The notes: generated by a model not told the origin, from the sequence alone. A DNA stretch of 34,845 nt from Akkermansia muciniphila (GCA_945879075.1 CAMCUY010000015.1:1-34845), one strand, 5' to 3'. Counted from the first letter of the stretch, positions 1 through 10,294 are shown. Translations and numbers: made by a program.

Positions 1-828
1 CTGCTCAAGCCGACGACCGGCAGCATTCGTTTTGAAAATCACGACATCAGCCACGCCAGCCCGCGCGCGCTGCGGCCGCTGCGCCGGAACTTCCAGATGA
101 TCTTCCAGGATCCCGCCGAGTCGCTCGATCCGCGGATGAGCGTGCGGGCGATCATCGAGGAGCCCTTCATCATCCACGGCCTCGGCAGCCGCGCGGAACG
201 CATTCAATGGGTCGATGACTTGCTAGACCGCGTCGGCCTGCCGGCGGCGTCCGCCGAGCGTTACTCCTTCGAGTTTTCTGGCGGCCAGCGGCAGCGCATC
301 GGCATCGCGCGGGCGCTGGCGCTGAAGCCGAAACTCATCGTCTGCGACGAACCCGTCTCCGCCCTCGATGTCTCCGTGCAATCCCAGATCCTCAACCTGC
401 TAGTCGAGTTGCAGCGGGATTTCGGCCTGTCGTATCTTTTCATCGCCCACGATCTCTCGGTGGTGAAGCATGTGAGCGACCGGGTGGCGGTGATGTATCT
501 TGGAAAGATCGTCGAACTCGCCACCGCCGAGGCCATCTATCAGGACCCTCGCCACGCCTACACCAAAGCACTGCTCTCCGCGATCCCCTCGCACGATCCC
601 AAGGTGAAACGGAAAAAAATCCTATTGGAGGGCGACGTCCCCTCACCCATCGATCCGCCGCCCGGCAGTGCCTTCGGCCACCGCATGAACCACCCGCGCT
701 ACCCCGAGACCATCGGCGCGGACCTCTCGCTGAAGGAAATTTCCCCCAAACACTGGGTCGCCGCCGATCCCTGCTGCGTGTCAGACGAAGACTGGGAAAA
801 ACTCCGGCCGTCCCCCGCCAACGCTTGA
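1..828 (+). CDS. Oligopeptide/dipeptide ABC transporter ATP-binding protein (5' truncated)
   Basis: This is the 3' part of an ABC ATPase that energises uptake of peptides or similar solutes at the inner membrane. The frame is open from base 1, so the start and the Walker A motif lie outside the window. Visible motifs, in order, are the Q-loop ([13 protein letters not shown]), the signature [16 protein letters not shown], the Walker B/D-loop [14 protein letters not shown] and the H-loop histidine in FIAHDLS. The [13 protein letters not shown] segment and the [12 protein letters not shown] tail are typical of the OppD/DppF subfamily. The tail normally carries cysteines (PPPGC..HPRCP); here it reads [15 protein letters not shown], so those cysteines are missing, which is unusual. 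OppF/DppF-like identity is inferred from the C-terminal domain; the substrate cannot be told. Confidence 0.9.
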   Translation: MLKPTTGSIRFENHDISHASPRALRPLRRNFQMIFQDPAESLDPRMSVRAIIEEPFIIHGLGSRAERIQWVDDLLDRVGLPAASAERYSFEFSGGQRQRIGIARALALKPKLIVCDEPVSALDVSVQSQILNLLVELQRDFGLSYLFIAHDLSVVKHVSDRVAVMYLGKIVELATAEAIYQDPRHAYTKALLSAIPSHDPKVKRKKILLEGDVPSPIDPPPGSAFGHRMNHPRYPETIGADLSLKEISPKHWVAADPCCVSDEDWEKLRPSPANA

Positions 829-883
829 TTTTCCGCCACTCTCCGCGCTTGCAGTCGATCTGATCCGTCGTGAGACTCCGGCC

Positions 884-2101
884 ATGTTCACGCCGAAGTG
901 GAAAAAGGAAGCGCATCACCTGGTGAAGGGTGCCAAGAAGTTCGTCGATTACAAACGCGACCTGTTGAAGCCCGAGCGTGTCGCTGAGATCGACTCCCGC
1001 CGTGCGGATTTGCTGGCGGCGATCCAATCCAAGGATATCGCGAAAGTGAACGAAGCCTCGAAACAGATCCGCGCGGTCTGTGAGAACGCCCTGCCCCACG
1101 AGAAGCCGCTCGGCTGGTTCGAGGAAAACGTGGAGGTCATGTTCGTCGCCATCGTCATCGCGCTCGGCCTGCGCGCATACTATTTGCAGCCCTTCCGGAT
1201 TCCTACCGGATCGATGCAGCCGACTCTCAACGGCATCATCGGCACGCCGCTCAAAAAGGACCAATGGCCGAGCCTGCCCCAGCGGCTGCTGGAAAAAGTG
1301 CTGCGCGGGAGAACCTACGTCTATCAGGTCAACGACCGGGACCGCCACATCGCCCTCACCCGCCAGGGCGGATTGGACATCAAGGACACCCAGTTCCTGC
1401 ACTTTTTCAGCCGCTCGGAAATCCGCTTTTCCGATTCGCCGCCGCTCCGGCTTCCCGCCCCCACCAATCCGTCCTCCGGGATCGGCCTCAGCGCCGCGAT
1501 CAACCACGCGGTCCGCAACGGCGGTTTGATTCCCAAGGACATGGTGCTTTGCGAAGGCACCATCGACAGCGGCGACTTGGTGTTAGTGGACAAGCTTTCC
1601 TATCATTTCCGCAAGCCCAAGCGCGGCGAAGTTTTCGTGTTCGACACCATCGGCATCGAGGGCATCCAGAAGCGCAGCGGCGAACAAGGCGCGGGTTCGC
1701 ACTACATCAAGCGCTTGTGCGGCGTCCCCGGAGACACGCTTTCCATCCAACCGCCGAACCTGCTCATCGATGGGAAAATCGCCCAGGAGCCCGGCATCCA
1801 GCGGGTCATTCGCGGCGAGGGAGCTTTCAGCATCAACCCCGGCGGTTATGGTCTGGCCAGTTCGAACGAATCCGCCCACAACGGGAGGAAGCTTCCCCAA
1901 CACCTCGCCAAGGAAGGCGCGACGCTGTCGCTGACGGCTAACGGACGCCCCGGAATGCGCGAATACGCCGCCCTCGGCGACAACACCGGAAACTCGCTGG
2001 ACTCGCGCTACTGGGGCCCGGTGAAAGAGTTCAACCTGGTCGGGCCGGCGCTGTTCTCGCTCTGGCCGATCACCACCGGACACTGGGGATTCATCCGCTG
2101 A
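884..2101 (+). CDS. lepB: Signal peptidase I
   Basis: Membrane-bound serine protease that removes signal peptides from exported proteins. A hydrophobic segment at about residues 84-100 precedes the catalytic box IPTGSMQPTL, with nucleophile Ser110. The lysine general base is probably Lys276 in HYIKRLCGVPGD, and the late box GDNTGNSLDSRYWG is at about 365-378. At 405 residues it is longer than most bacterial LepB. There is a charged N-terminal extension of about 80 residues before the membrane segment, and about 165 residues between Ser and Lys. The ATG start follows a 55-bp gap after the ABC gene, and the next gene begins 4 bp after the stop, so the two are probably co-transcribed. The family assignment is secure; the role of the insertions is unknown. 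Confidence 0.93.
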   Translation: MFTPKWKKEAHHLVKGAKKFVDYKRDLLKPERVAEIDSRRADLLAAIQSKDIAKVNEASKQIRAVCENALPHEKPLGWFEENVEVMFVAIVIALGLRAYYLQPFRIPTGSMQPTLNGIIGTPLKKDQWPSLPQRLLEKVLRGRTYVYQVNDRDRHIALTRQGGLDIKDTQFLHFFSRSEIRFSDSPPLRLPAPTNPSSGIGLSAAINHAVRNGGLIPKDMVLCEGTIDSGDLVLVDKLSYHFRKPKRGEVFVFDTIGIEGIQKRSGEQGAGSHYIKRLCGVPGDTLSIQPPNLLIDGKIAQEPGIQRVIRGEGAFSINPGGYGLASSNESAHNGRKLPQHLAKEGATLSLTANGRPGMREYAALGDNTGNSLDSRYWGPVKEFNLVGPALFSLWPITTGHWGFIR

Positions 2102-2105
2102 AGCC

Positions 2106-2936
2106 GTGTCCGCCGCCTCGGAAATCACCCGCAAGGCGAAGTCGAATCTGGCTTTCGCCCTGAACATCCTGCCCCGCGAGCGGCGGGAGGACATGGTGGT
2201 TTTCTATGCGTTCTGCCGGACGATGGATGATCTGGCGGACGATCCGGGCGTAGCGCCCGAAGAGCGCGTCCGCTTGCTGGAAGCTTGGAAACAAGGGATG
2301 ACCGGCGGATTCGAGGCCCCCGATGAATTCCAATGCGAAGTCATTTCCCTGCGCGACCGGCGGCAAATTCCGAACGAGTTGCTCGTCGCCATCATCGACG
2401 GCTGCCGGATGGACCTGCAGCCGCAGCGCTTCGAAACCTGGGAGAAACTATCGGAGTACATCTGGAAGGTCGCCTGCGCGGTCGGGCTGGTTTCGATCCG
2501 GATTTTCGGCTGCACCGATTCCGGATCGGAGCGCTACGCGGTGGCGCTCGGCCACGCCCTGCAACTGACCAATATCCTGCGCGACATCGGGGAGGATCTC
2601 TCGAACGGCGGGCGGATCTATCTGCCGCTGGAAGACATGGCCCGCTTTCGATACACCGAGCAGGACCTCGTTGACCGTGTGCGGGACGACCGCTTCCTGG
2701 CGCTGATGGCCTACGAGGCCGGGCGGGCGGAAGATCTTTTCCACCAGGCCGCCGAATCGCTCCCCGCCGCGGATCGCCGCGCGCTGGTGCCCGCCAGGAT
2801 CATGGGGGAAATCTACCACCTCCTGCTGGAAAAAATGCGGGATGACCGTTTCCATCTTTTTGAAAAGCGCTACCGTGTCTCCAAGGCCCGCAAGCTGGCA
2901 ATTCTTTCCAAGCATCTGATTACGCGATCCTGTTGA
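2106..2936 (+). CDS. Squalene/phytoene synthase family protein
   Basis: Head-to-head prenyl diphosphate condensing enzyme. The first aspartate-rich motif is YAFCRTMDDLADD (residues 34-46) and the second is NILRDIGED (156-164); both bind the Mg-diphosphate of the substrate. The length of 276 aa is normal for the bacterial family. The start is GTG at 2106, four bases after the lepB stop, and no better ATG exists nearby; this suggests coupled translation. Whether it makes presqualene diphosphate or hydroxysqualene for hopanoids (HpnC/HpnD type), or phytoene for carotenoids, cannot be decided. No hpn or crt genes are adjacent. Confidence 0.85.
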   Translation: MSAASEITRKAKSNLAFALNILPRERREDMVVFYAFCRTMDDLADDPGVAPEERVRLLEAWKQGMTGGFEAPDEFQCEVISLRDRRQIPNELLVAIIDGCRMDLQPQRFETWEKLSEYIWKVACAVGLVSIRIFGCTDSGSERYAVALGHALQLTNILRDIGEDLSNGGRIYLPLEDMARFRYTEQDLVDRVRDDRFLALMAYEAGRAEDLFHQAAESLPAADRRALVPARIMGEIYHLLLEKMRDDRFHLFEKRYRVSKARKLAILSKHLITRSC

Positions 2937-2972
2937 TTCGAATAGAGTTACAAAACCCCACGTCCCAAGCCC

Positions 2973-3308
2973 ATGTTCAAACCACTCCTCTCCATCGCCG
3001 CAGCCTGCCTTGCCGGACTGGCCTCCTGCACCCCGCCACCACCGGTGCCGCCGCCGCGCTTCCAGCCAAATCCACCGTTCGCTCCCGAGCAGGTTTCGCC
3101 CTACGGTTCACAAGGCGACTTCGCGCCGCAGCCCGCTCCGGTCCAGCCTCCATCCGCCACGGGCGGCTATCCTACCGCCCAGCCCACCACGAATCCTGAT
3201 CAAGTACTGAGTCCTTACGAGCCTTACAATCTCATCGACGTGGCCGGCTTCAAATCCGGACAGCTGGCGCGCGACCCGTCCAACCAAAAGATTTTCCGGA
3301 TTCCTTGA
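2973..3308 (+). CDS. Small proline-rich lipoprotein, unknown function
   Basis: I do not recognise a domain. The 111-residue protein starts with a lipoprotein signal: MFK, a hydrophobic stretch and the lipobox LASC, with Cys19 as the lipidation site. A Pro/Gln-rich low-complexity region (about residues 20-80) follows, then a short conserved-looking end (YNLIDVAGFKSGQLARDPSN, about 85-104). That end may be the functional part, held away from the membrane by the proline-rich linker. The start is the ATG directly before the signal peptide. It may be the last gene of the lepB group, 36 bp after the preceding stop. The lipoprotein call is strong; the role is unknown. Confidence 0.75.
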   Translation: MFKPLLSIAAACLAGLASCTPPPPVPPPRFQPNPPFAPEQVSPYGSQGDFAPQPAPVQPPSATGGYPTAQPTTNPDQVLSPYEPYNLIDVAGFKSGQLARDPSNQKIFRIP

Positions 3309-3573
3309 GCCGGCTGGAAGGTCATTCCGGGCCAGGCTCCCGCCCTGACGCCAAACCAGGAGGGGCGAAAACCTTCCGCTTGCTCTGGAACAAGGCGGGG
3401 GTCGTCCGATAGAAAATATGGCATTGTCGGCGGAAGTACTGGTCGTCGGTTGTTGGAATTGGAAATAGAGGGCTCCCATGAGTGAGTGTTTCGACTTTCG
3501 GAGGGCGAATGACTCAGGTCCCTGGACTTGGCCAACCATTCGTGAATTAGCGACCGGAAAGCGTCGCTACACG
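3309..3573. other. Non-coding stretch between lipoprotein gene and rpsA terminator
   Basis: No convincing gene is seen. The short frames crossing it on both strands have no recognisable domain and end at random places. The only clear structure is the rpsA terminator at its right edge. Confidence 0.5.
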
Positions 3574-3606
3574 AAAAAGCCGGACGGGGCGAACCCATCC
3601 GGCTTT
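3574..3606 (-). terminator. Intrinsic terminator of rpsA
   Basis: AAAGCCGGA (3576-3584) and TCCGGCTTT (3598-3606) form a perfect 9-bp stem with a 13-nt loop. Read on the minus strand, the stem runs into TTTTT (3574-3578). It lies about 40 bp past the rpsA stop. Confidence 0.85.
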
Positions 3607-3644
3607 CTGGCAAGATGCAGACTGGATGCCTACACCCCCTTGAA

Positions 3645-5354
3645 TCAGTCTTCCTGACCCGGACTCCAGTCTTCGGAGGCGGCGGCGGCGAGGTTGAACG
3701 CTTGCTCAAGGCCAACCATCTCGGAGGACGGACGGAGGCTCTCGAAGCTGGCGCTTTCCTTCTTCAGCTGCTCTTCGGAATAACCGACGGCCTTGATGGA
3801 AAGTCCGATGCGGCGCTCGACCTTGTCGACCTTGATGACGCGGGCTTCGATTTCTTCGCCGACCTTGATGATGTCTTTGACCTTCTCCACGTGGTCTTCG
3901 CTGAGTTGCGAGATGTGGATGAGGCCGTCGATGTCACCGTCGAGGCTGATGAAGGCGCCGAAGGAAGCGATCTTGGCAACCGTGCCCTTGACGATGTCGC
4001 CGACCTTGAAGCGGCCGTCGATAAGGCTCCATGGGTCGCCTTCGGTTTGTTTGATGCCGAGGGAGACGCGTTGATTGCTCTTGTCGATGGCAAGCACGAT
4101 AGCTTCCACTTCGTCGTTCTTTTTGAGAACTTCGGACGGGTGGTTGATCTTGCGGGTCCAGGACATGTCCGAGACGTGGATCATGCCGTCGATGCCTTCC
4201 TCGAGCTCCACGAACGCACCGTAAGCGGTGAGGTTGCGGACCGGGCCCTTGATGGTGGCCCCCACTGGATAGCGGAGTTCGATTTCATCCCATGGGTTGG
4301 AATCGAGCTGACGCACGCCGAGCGAGATTTTCTGCTCTTCGATGCTGATACCGAGGACGACGGCCGCGATTTCCTGGCCGATTTCCAACACGTCGGAAGG
4401 ACGGGTGATGCGCTTGACCCAGCTGAGTTCGGAAACGTGCACGAGGCCTTCGACGCCGCGCTCGATTTCGATGAACGCGCCGTAAGGAAGGAGCTTGGTG
4501 ACGCGACCCTTGACGTTATGGCCGATCGGGTATTTCCGCTCGATGTCTTCCCATGGGTTCTCGGAGGTCTGCTTGAGGCCGAGCGAAACACGCTCTTTCT
4601 CGCGGTCCACGTCGAGGATGACGACATCCACGGATTGGCCGATGTGAAGCAGCTCGGAAGGATGGTTGATGCGGCCCCATGACATGTCGGTGATGTGGAG
4701 GAGTCCGTCCATCCCTGCGAGATCGACGAAGGCGCCGAAGTCGGTGATGTTCTTGATGGCGCCGGTGACTTTGTCGCCGATTTTGACGGATTGAAGGAAG
4801 GTCTGGCGTTGTTCGGAGCGCTCGGCTTCGATGACTTCGCGGCGGGAAATGACGATGTTTTTGCGCTCGTCGTTGATTTTGACGATTTTGAATTCGTAAA
4901 CGTTGCCGACGTATTCGTTGAGGTCCTTCGGTGGAATGATGTCCACTTGCGAGCCGGGAAGGAAGGCTTCGACGCCGACGTTGACGGTGAGTCCGCCTTT
5001 GACGACCGACTTGACCTTGCCGCGGACGAGACCGCCGTCTTGGAAGACTTTGACGATTTTCTCCCAGTTTTGTTTATGGGCGGCCTTTTCCTTTGAGAGG
5101 ACGACCATGCCCTCGTCGTTTTCAAGGCGCTCGAGGAGCACTTCGATTTCGTCGCCGATTTCGATTTCCTCGTCTTCGAATTCATTGGAAGGAATCGCTC
5201 CTTCGGATTTGTAGCCGATATCGACTAGGACGACTTGAGGGCGGATTTCGAGAATCGTGCCTTTGACGATCGATCCTTCGCGGAATTCGCGAAACTTGGA
5301 GTCGATGAGGTCGTTGAGTTCAGTGTTGGTGGGTTCCGCGCATGCGTAAGCCAT
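3645..5354 (-). CDS. rpsA: 30S ribosomal protein S1
   Basis: RNA-binding protein of the small ribosomal subunit that helps recruit mRNA. Six S1/OB-fold repeats are visible, beginning near [45 protein letters not shown] and FKVGDIVKG. The later ones carry the GAF(V/I)-DG(L/M)-H(I/V)S signature. The chosen start is the ATG at 5354 (MAYACAEPT), giving 569 aa, close to the usual length; the frame is open for 26 more codons upstream but that part looks like leader. No Shine-Dalgarno is seen ahead of it. The gene is transcribed divergently from ruvB and ends at a strong intrinsic terminator. Since most genes here lack Shine-Dalgarno sequences, S1 may matter more than usual for initiation (inference). 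Confidence 0.96.
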   Translation of the reverse strand: MAYACAEPTNTELNDLIDSKFREFREGSIVKGTILEIRPQVVLVDIGYKSEGAIPSNEFEDEEIEIGDEIEVLLERLENDEGMVVLSKEKAAHKQNWEKIVKVFQDGGLVRGKVKSVVKGGLTVNVGVEAFLPGSQVDIIPPKDLNEYVGNVYEFKIVKINDERKNIVISRREVIEAERSEQRQTFLQSVKIGDKVTGAIKNITDFGAFVDLAGMDGLLHITDMSWGRINHPSELLHIGQSVDVVILDVDREKERVSLGLKQTSENPWEDIERKYPIGHNVKGRVTKLLPYGAFIEIERGVEGLVHVSELSWVKRITRPSDVLEIGQEIAAVVLGISIEEQKISLGVRQLDSNPWDEIELRYPVGATIKGPVRNLTAYGAFVELEEGIDGMIHVSDMSWTRKINHPSEVLKKNDEVEAIVLAIDKSNQRVSLGIKQTEGDPWSLIDGRFKVGDIVKGTVAKIASFGAFISLDGDIDGLIHISQLSEDHVEKVKDIIKVGEEIEARVIKVDKVERRIGLSIKAVGYSEEQLKKESASFESLRPSSEMVGLEQAFNLAAAASEDWSPGQED

Positions 5355-5420
5355 AATTTTGTCTGGTTTGGGGTTGTGTTGTTGGTTCGTTTTCTTCCTG
5401 GAATTGCCCCGAGAAGTAAA

Positions 5421-5455
5421 ACTGACAGACACCGGGGCGCCAACCGTCGGTCAGT
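5421..5455 (-). promoter_or_regulatory. Hairpin in the rpsA upstream region
   Basis: ACTGAC-A-GAC (5421-5430) pairs with GTC-G-GTCAGT (5446-5455), giving nine pairs with one mismatch around a GC-rich loop. It lies about 67 nt upstream of the rpsA ATG. If transcribed it would form a leader hairpin; it could equally be an operator for either divergent gene. Confidence 0.35.
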
Positions 5456-5600
5456 AGAAAGAAAAGCGAACGCCGAAACTAGGCCCGAAAACCCGCATTG
5501 CAAGGCCAAAGGCAGGGAAATTCCCGGTCGGGTTTTCGGCAGGAAAACTCTGCACTTCTCACGGGCGGCGGGCTGGGTTCCAATTCCCGCGCAATCCCCG

Positions 5601-6632
5601 ATGTCCGAGAATTTCTACCAGCAAACCACCGCCGCCCCGGCGACGCCGTTCGACGTCTCACTGCGGCCACCTGCGTTTTCCGAATTCATCGGCCAGGAAA
5701 AGGTCAAGGACCGCATCCTCCTGATGCTCGAGGCGGCGAAACAACGTGGCGATGTGCTCGACCACGTCCTACTTTCCGGCCCACCAGGCTTGGGGAAAAC
5801 CACCCTCGCCAACCTCATCGCCCGCGCCGCCGGCACCCAACTCCACACGACCTCCGGCCCGCAGATCGAAAAAGCCGGCGACCTCGCTGGTATTTTGACG
5901 AACATCCAGAAGGGCGACATTTTGTTCATCGATGAAATCCACCGCCTGCATCCGGCCATCGAGGAGTATCTCTATCCGGCGATGGAGGATTTCAGGCTGG
6001 ATATCATCATCGACTCCGGCCCGTCTGCGCGGTCGATCCAGATCAATTTGCCCAAATTCACCCTCGTCGGCGCGACCACCCGCTCCGGCATGCTCACCGC
6101 GCCGTTGCGCTCGCGCTTCGGGCTTGCCAACCGGCTCGATTACTACACCCACGACGAGCTTGCGCAAATCATCGAGCGCTCGGCGGGCTTGCTGGACGTG
6201 CCGATCGAGCGCGACGGCGCGCTGGAAGTCGCCTCGCGTTCACGCGGTACGCCCCGGGTGGCCAACGCGCTGCTGCGCTGGGTCCGTGACTTTGCCCAAG
6301 TCCGCGGCGAAGGATTCATCGACGGGAAAATCGCCGACGCCGCGCTCGCCATGATCGAGATCGACTCGCAGGGCCTTGACGAAATGGACAAGCGCCTGCT
6401 CGAAGTGCTTATCTACAAATTCAACGGCGGCCCGGTCGGGCTCAACTCGCTCGCCGTCGCCGTGGGTGAGGACGCGGCGACCATCGAGGAGGTCCACGAG
6501 CCGTTTCTCATCATGCAGGGCTTCCTCATGCGGACCCCGCGCGGGCGCACCGCGATGCCCGCCGCTTACGCGAAAATCGGCGCGCCGATACCACCGTCCC
6601 GGCCGGACGATTCGCAGACGAGCTTGTTCTGA
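5601..6632 (+). CDS. ruvB: Holliday junction branch migration DNA helicase RuvB
   Basis: AAA+ motor that drives branch migration of Holliday junctions together with RuvA. Walker A is GPPGLGKT (residues 60-67) and Walker B is ILFIDEIH (107-114). Sensor 1 and the arginine finger region are in [20 protein letters not shown]. The C-terminal winged helix contains the typical [22 protein letters not shown]. The start is the ATG at 5601 (MSENFYQQ), giving 343 aa, the usual size; the frame is open further upstream but that extension is not RuvB-like. ruvA and ruvC are not adjacent, so ruvB stands alone, divergent from rpsA. Confidence 0.97.
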   Translation: MSENFYQQTTAAPATPFDVSLRPPAFSEFIGQEKVKDRILLMLEAAKQRGDVLDHVLLSGPPGLGKTTLANLIARAAGTQLHTTSGPQIEKAGDLAGILTNIQKGDILFIDEIHRLHPAIEEYLYPAMEDFRLDIIIDSGPSARSIQINLPKFTLVGATTRSGMLTAPLRSRFGLANRLDYYTHDELAQIIERSAGLLDVPIERDGALEVASRSRGTPRVANALLRWVRDFAQVRGEGFIDGKIADAALAMIEIDSQGLDEMDKRLLEVLIYKFNGGPVGLNSLAVAVGEDAATIEEVHEPFLIMQGFLMRTPRGRTAMPAAYAKIGAPIPPSRPDDSQTSLF

Positions 6633-6756
6633 ACGCCAAGCTCACCCTGCGCCCCGCGGATCTGAGAGAACCCCGCGAGTGCATTTCGCTGCTTGGCTGA
6701 AATCGGGACGGAGCGGGTAAAAATCCCTCCCAAAACACATAAGTCTCGCTTCCGGT

Positions 6757-6773
6757 TTGGCACGAAGCTTGCT
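6757..6773 (+). promoter_or_regulatory. Sigma-54 (RpoN) -24/-12 promoter
   Basis: TTGGCACG-AAGC-TTGCT matches the sigma-54 consensus (YTGGCACG-N4-TTGCW) at every position. The GG (6759-6760) and GC (6771-6772) dinucleotides are separated by exactly 10 bp. Transcription would start near 6784, which leaves a leader of about 30 nt before the ATG at 6815 and rules out the earlier in-frame ATG at 6773. Confidence 0.75.
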
Positions 6774-6814
6774 TGCCCTCCCACCGAGCTCACGACGCGC
6801 CAACGCCCTTCATC

Positions 6815-9800
6815 ATGCCCAATCTCAAAGATAAAATCGGATTTACTGACAACGGCCCTGCCATCGCTTCTCCCGCCGAGGAAAACCGCCTGCGCGAGTT
6901 CGTCAACCTGAAGCTCGCGGCGCGGGGTTATCCGATCGTGGGCGATGAGGCGGATTACCCGTTTCTCGATCTCGGACGCTCGCTGATCGCCAATTTCCAG
7001 GAAAAATCGCGGCTGCTCTCGGACTACCTTTGCCCGGCGGACGCGTCGATCGACGCCTTCCTGCGGGACTATCTCGGCGGTGAAATCGTGGCGGAGGTTT
7101 TCCCTGACGCGATGCATCTGCTGCCGGCCGCACCGCTGATCATGGAGCGCCACGGGATCGCCCGGATGCTTTCGCTGCCGCCGGATGAGGACGAGTTCAA
7201 GTCGTCGATCCTGAGTTCCTATCGGGTTCATCAGGGGGTTTGCCACAATCCGGCCAGCGACCGACGAACGACGGAGGGGGTTTTCCACGTGGCAGAGGGC
7301 GGCCTGCCGGTGCCTGCGGACAAGAAATCCGTACCGCAGGCGGTATTCGCGCGCTTGCTGAAAAACGCACTCACCCCGCCGCCGGACCTCATGACGCTGC
7401 CGTTCACCGGGACGAGCAGGGAACCGGCCAAGGTCTTCGTCTCGCTGCTGCTGCGGCCGGTCGTGGCGCCGGAAGTGCCGGGAGTCTCGCCGGAGAAATC
7501 CATGGAAACGCGCTTCTTCGCGCCGGGCAATCTGGTCAGCAACCTGGACTTCGTGGAGAGCATTTTCGGCAACGCCGGCGATCCGTTCCTCCCAGACAAC
7601 GACGCCCGCCTCGATGCCGAGCATTGGTCCGGCCACACCGGTTGCGTGATCCTCGCGCCGCATCTCGTCTCGCTGAAGAAAAAGGACCTCGGTCTTCCTA
7701 ACATCGCTGCCGCCACCGAGCGCCAGCAGCGCGAGGGCATGTGCTGGGCCTCGCCGGACGAGCTCTACAACGACGGCGGCGCGTTCAAGATCACCTGCCG
7801 CGACAAGCGCGGGATCATCGTCACCATCATCGCGGACAACTACTACGGCTACTGCAAGAAGGAGGTGAAAACGCAGCTCAGCTACGCCGCGAACCTCTTC
7901 GGCAACGCGGAGGAAGAGCACGCCGGCGGCGCGATCGCGTTCCCGAGCTTCGATCTGGGAGAGGACTTCTCGCTGAGCGACTACACGCGCCCGGTGGACC
8001 ATAAGTTCTCAGGATTCACCAGCCGCTACGGGGAGATTTTCCACCTCCAGCCCGAGGGCTACGGCATCGACAAGCAGTTTTCCGACATCCTCTACGTGCC
8101 TGAGGACGTCCACATCGACCTGCACAGCCAGTCGGTGACATGGACTAACGAAAGCGGCGCGCAGAATATCCCGCTCCAGCCCGGCATCACCTACGTGCTG
8201 CCTTCCGGCTACAAGGTGGAGATGGTCAAGCCGACCGCCGGCCAGCGCTGGCGGCTGATAGGAACCACCGCGGAAGGGACATTCTGCCACAAGCCCTGCA
8301 CCGTTTCTGGCGGCGGGAAATCGGAAATCTCCAAGTCCCTGTCCGATGCGATGATCACCGCCGCGGTGCTGGTCCATGACTTGAAAAAGGATCTCGATAT
8401 CGCCTGGGGCATCATCAACTACGATTTCTCCAACCGTTACCAAAACCCCATCGAGCCCGGCAAACCCGGCCGTCCGCTGCTGAGCCACGAGCGCTCGCTG
8501 GGCTCCGTCATCCGCCTGCTCACGCCTAACCCCGCCTACACGGATGCATACAACCAGTGGCTCGGCACCTTCGGCCGCTCCGTGCGGGACCTCGTTTTCA
8601 TCATCAAGCGCTTCCACAAACCCACCTGGGGCGAGGACTGGCGCAAGCGTTTCACCGTGGACCTGATCAACGGCGCGCCCGGCCGCCAGCTGATCTATCG
8701 GCGCCAGCGGTTGGTCACCCAATACCTCCGCGTCGGCTTCACCGAAGACGGCACCTGGCGCACCTTCAGCATCCGCAAGGACTTCGCCCCGGCGAAAAAG
8801 ATCCAGACAGAGGACGACATCAGCGCCTCGATGGTCGTCCCGCGCGACGCGGTGGAAGGACTCCATCCGGACCTGAAGAACCCGTCCGTCAAGTTTGTCA
8901 AAAACTGCGAATACCGGCTGTTCCAGCGCCCTGACGACGCGATCGTCCGCGGCTACGACAAGCGGACGGAAGCGGATTTTAGCCAGGGCGGCCTGTTTTT
9001 CTCCAACTACGAGCCGATCTCCCGCCCGGACGCCGCGGCAATGGTGGAGGACGCCATCCGCTTCGAGCAGTTCACCTCGCCGCTGCGTAAAACGCTCACC
9101 GCCTTTGTGGACGGGGAGAAACCGTCCTACATCGTCAGTTCTCACTTGCCGCGGATCGTCGATGGCAAGCCGACGAAAAACCCGCGCTATCTCCAGAACC
9201 GCCCGGACCTCGAAGACCCGCGCTCGGTCTATCTGGCCCAGCTCGGCGCCCGCTTCTACCGCCGCCTGCCGCTAGACGCGCCGGTGCTCAAGCCGGTGAA
9301 CTCGGTGCTCGCCGGCCGCCGCAACAATCCGCCGGACGAGGCGGCCGGCATCCGCGCGCTGGCCGTTTACAACCCGATCCACTATCAGGAACTGCCCGAG
9401 TTGTTCATGGATTTCATCGCCTCGCTCACCGGGAAAAGCCCGTCCACCACCGGCGCGGGCAGTGAGGGCGCGCTGACGAAAGGCCCGTTCAATGCGATCC
9501 TGCCTATCCATGACGTCAACGCCGCGCTGGTTTCCTTCCTCCTCACCCACTACCACGGCTTCACCAGCGCCGCCGGCCACATCGGCCGGAAATACCGCGT
9601 CGATCACGACATCAGCCTGCTCGTCCCTGAGGTCTGGTCGCGCATGTTCATTCCCGAGCGCGAACCTGACTATCTGATCAAAAACGGCTATCTGGAGAAA
9701 ATCGAGAACTTCGAGCACGACGGGAAACTCATCGAGGCGAGCCGCCTCGGCTACCGCATCACCGAGAGTTTCGTGACGACCTTCTTCGGCCGGATCTTCT

Positions 9801-10294
9801 CCGCGGCGGACACCGTTTTCACCGGCGACATGCTGCGGCCCGAGCTCCAGTCGATGGATGACTTCATCGACGGGCTCGACAACATCATCGAGACCCAGCG
9901 CCGCGTCGCGCTCAACTACTTCCAAGACGGCAGCATCGACGCCGCCTGCCCGCCGCTCAAGGCGCTGCTCAACATCATGGCTTACGGCAACTACGAAGGG
10001 AAAACCATCACCGATCCTTCGATCCGCGCGCTGTTCACCCGCGAGTCGCTGATTTCCTCGGACTGGTATCAGGCGCGTCTCGACGCCAAGGCCGGCGTGG
10101 ACCAGGCGCTGTGGAAACGCCACCTCGCCTATCTGGAAGGCTTCATCACCAAGCCGAACTATCAGAGCGAGCTCAAGCGCCTGAAGATCGAGGACCGCAT
10201 CGCCAAGGCGGAGGCCACGCTCGCTCACGTGGGCTCGCCGGCTTACCGGGAGAGCCTCCTCGGCATGATCGGCGCGGACCCGGCGCTGGTTTGA
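6815..10294 (+). CDS. Very large conserved protein, candidate PPi-type phosphoenolpyruvate carboxykinase
   Basis: A soluble-looking 1159-residue protein without signal peptide or obvious membrane segments. Blocks that look strongly conserved include [57 protein letters not shown] and [20 protein letters not shown]. The size (about 120-130 kDa) and these blocks fit, from memory, the PPi-type PEPCK family described in Entamoeba and Propionibacterium. That enzyme interconverts oxaloacetate and PEP with diphosphate instead of ATP or GTP. This is recognition without an alignment, so it is a proposal. The start is the ATG at 6815, because the sigma-54 promoter upstream would start transcription after the earlier ATG. 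It is monocistronic, ending 9 bp before a convergent gene. Codon use matches the neighbours. Confidence 0.5.
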   Translation: MPNLKDKIGFTDNGPAIASPAEENRLREFVNLKLAARGYPIVGDEADYPFLDLGRSLIANFQEKSRLLSDYLCPADASIDAFLRDYLGGEIVAEVFPDAMHLLPAAPLIMERHGIARMLSLPPDEDEFKSSILSSYRVHQGVCHNPASDRRTTEGVFHVAEGGLPVPADKKSVPQAVFARLLKNALTPPPDLMTLPFTGTSREPAKVFVSLLLRPVVAPEVPGVSPEKSMETRFFAPGNLVSNLDFVESIFGNAGDPFLPDNDARLDAEHWSGHTGCVILAPHLVSLKKKDLGLPNIAAATERQQREGMCWASPDELYNDGGAFKITCRDKRGIIVTIIADNYYGYCKKEVKTQLSYAANLFGNAEEEHAGGAIAFPSFDLGEDFSLSDYTRPVDHKFSGFTSRYGEIFHLQPEGYGIDKQFSDILYVPEDVHIDLHSQSVTWTNESGAQNIPLQPGITYVLPSGYKVEMVKPTAGQRWRLIGTTAEGTFCHKPCTVSGGGKSEISKSLSDAMITAAVLVHDLKKDLDIAWGIINYDFSNRYQNPIEPGKPGRPLLSHERSLGSVIRLLTPNPAYTDAYNQWLGTFGRSVRDLVFIIKRFHKPTWGEDWRKRFTVDLINGAPGRQLIYRRQRLVTQYLRVGFTEDGTWRTFSIRKDFAPAKKIQTEDDISASMVVPRDAVEGLHPDLKNPSVKFVKNCEYRLFQRPDDAIVRGYDKRTEADFSQGGLFFSNYEPISRPDAAAMVEDAIRFEQFTSPLRKTLTAFVDGEKPSYIVSSHLPRIVDGKPTKNPRYLQNRPDLEDPRSVYLAQLGARFYRRLPLDAPVLKPVNSVLAGRRNNPPDEAAGIRALAVYNPIHYQELPELFMDFIASLTGKSPSTTGAGSEGALTKGPFNAILPIHDVNAALVSFLLTHYHGFTSAAGHIGRKYRVDHDISLLVPEVWSRMFIPEREPDYLIKNGYLEKIENFEHDGKLIEASRLGYRITESFVTTFFGRIFSAADTVFTGDMLRPELQSMDDFIDGLDNIIETQRRVALNYFQDGSIDAACPPLKALLNIMAYGNYEGKTITDPSIRALFTRESLISSDWYQARLDAKAGVDQALWKRHLAYLEGFITKPNYQSELKRLKIEDRIAKAEATLAHVGSPAYRESLLGMIGADPALV

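Noticed and set aside
440-1507. 355-codon minus-strand ORF spanning the ABC ATPase end and lepB
   Set aside because: It crosses two real plus-strand genes and their gap, and has no recognisable domain.
3609-3618. Third copy of the GTGILPV repeat word (GGCAAGATGC)
   Set aside because: Only 10 bp are shared and no palindrome is present; this can be chance.
3615-4682. 355-codon ORF on the plus strand over rpsA
   Set aside because: It lies wholly antisense to rpsA, has repetitive Asp/Glu/Val-rich composition created by the S1 repeats read backwards, and no domain.
5235-5600. N-terminal extension of ruvB to 5235
   Set aside because: It would overlap the rpsA start on the other strand and its residues do not resemble RuvB; the ATG at 5601 gives the normal length.
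6566-8002. 478-codon minus-strand ORF over ruvB end and the giant gene
   Set aside because: Arg/Glu-rich shadow of the GC-biased plus-strand gene; no family resemblance. Similar shadows at 8009-9145 and 9272-10228 are rejected likewise.
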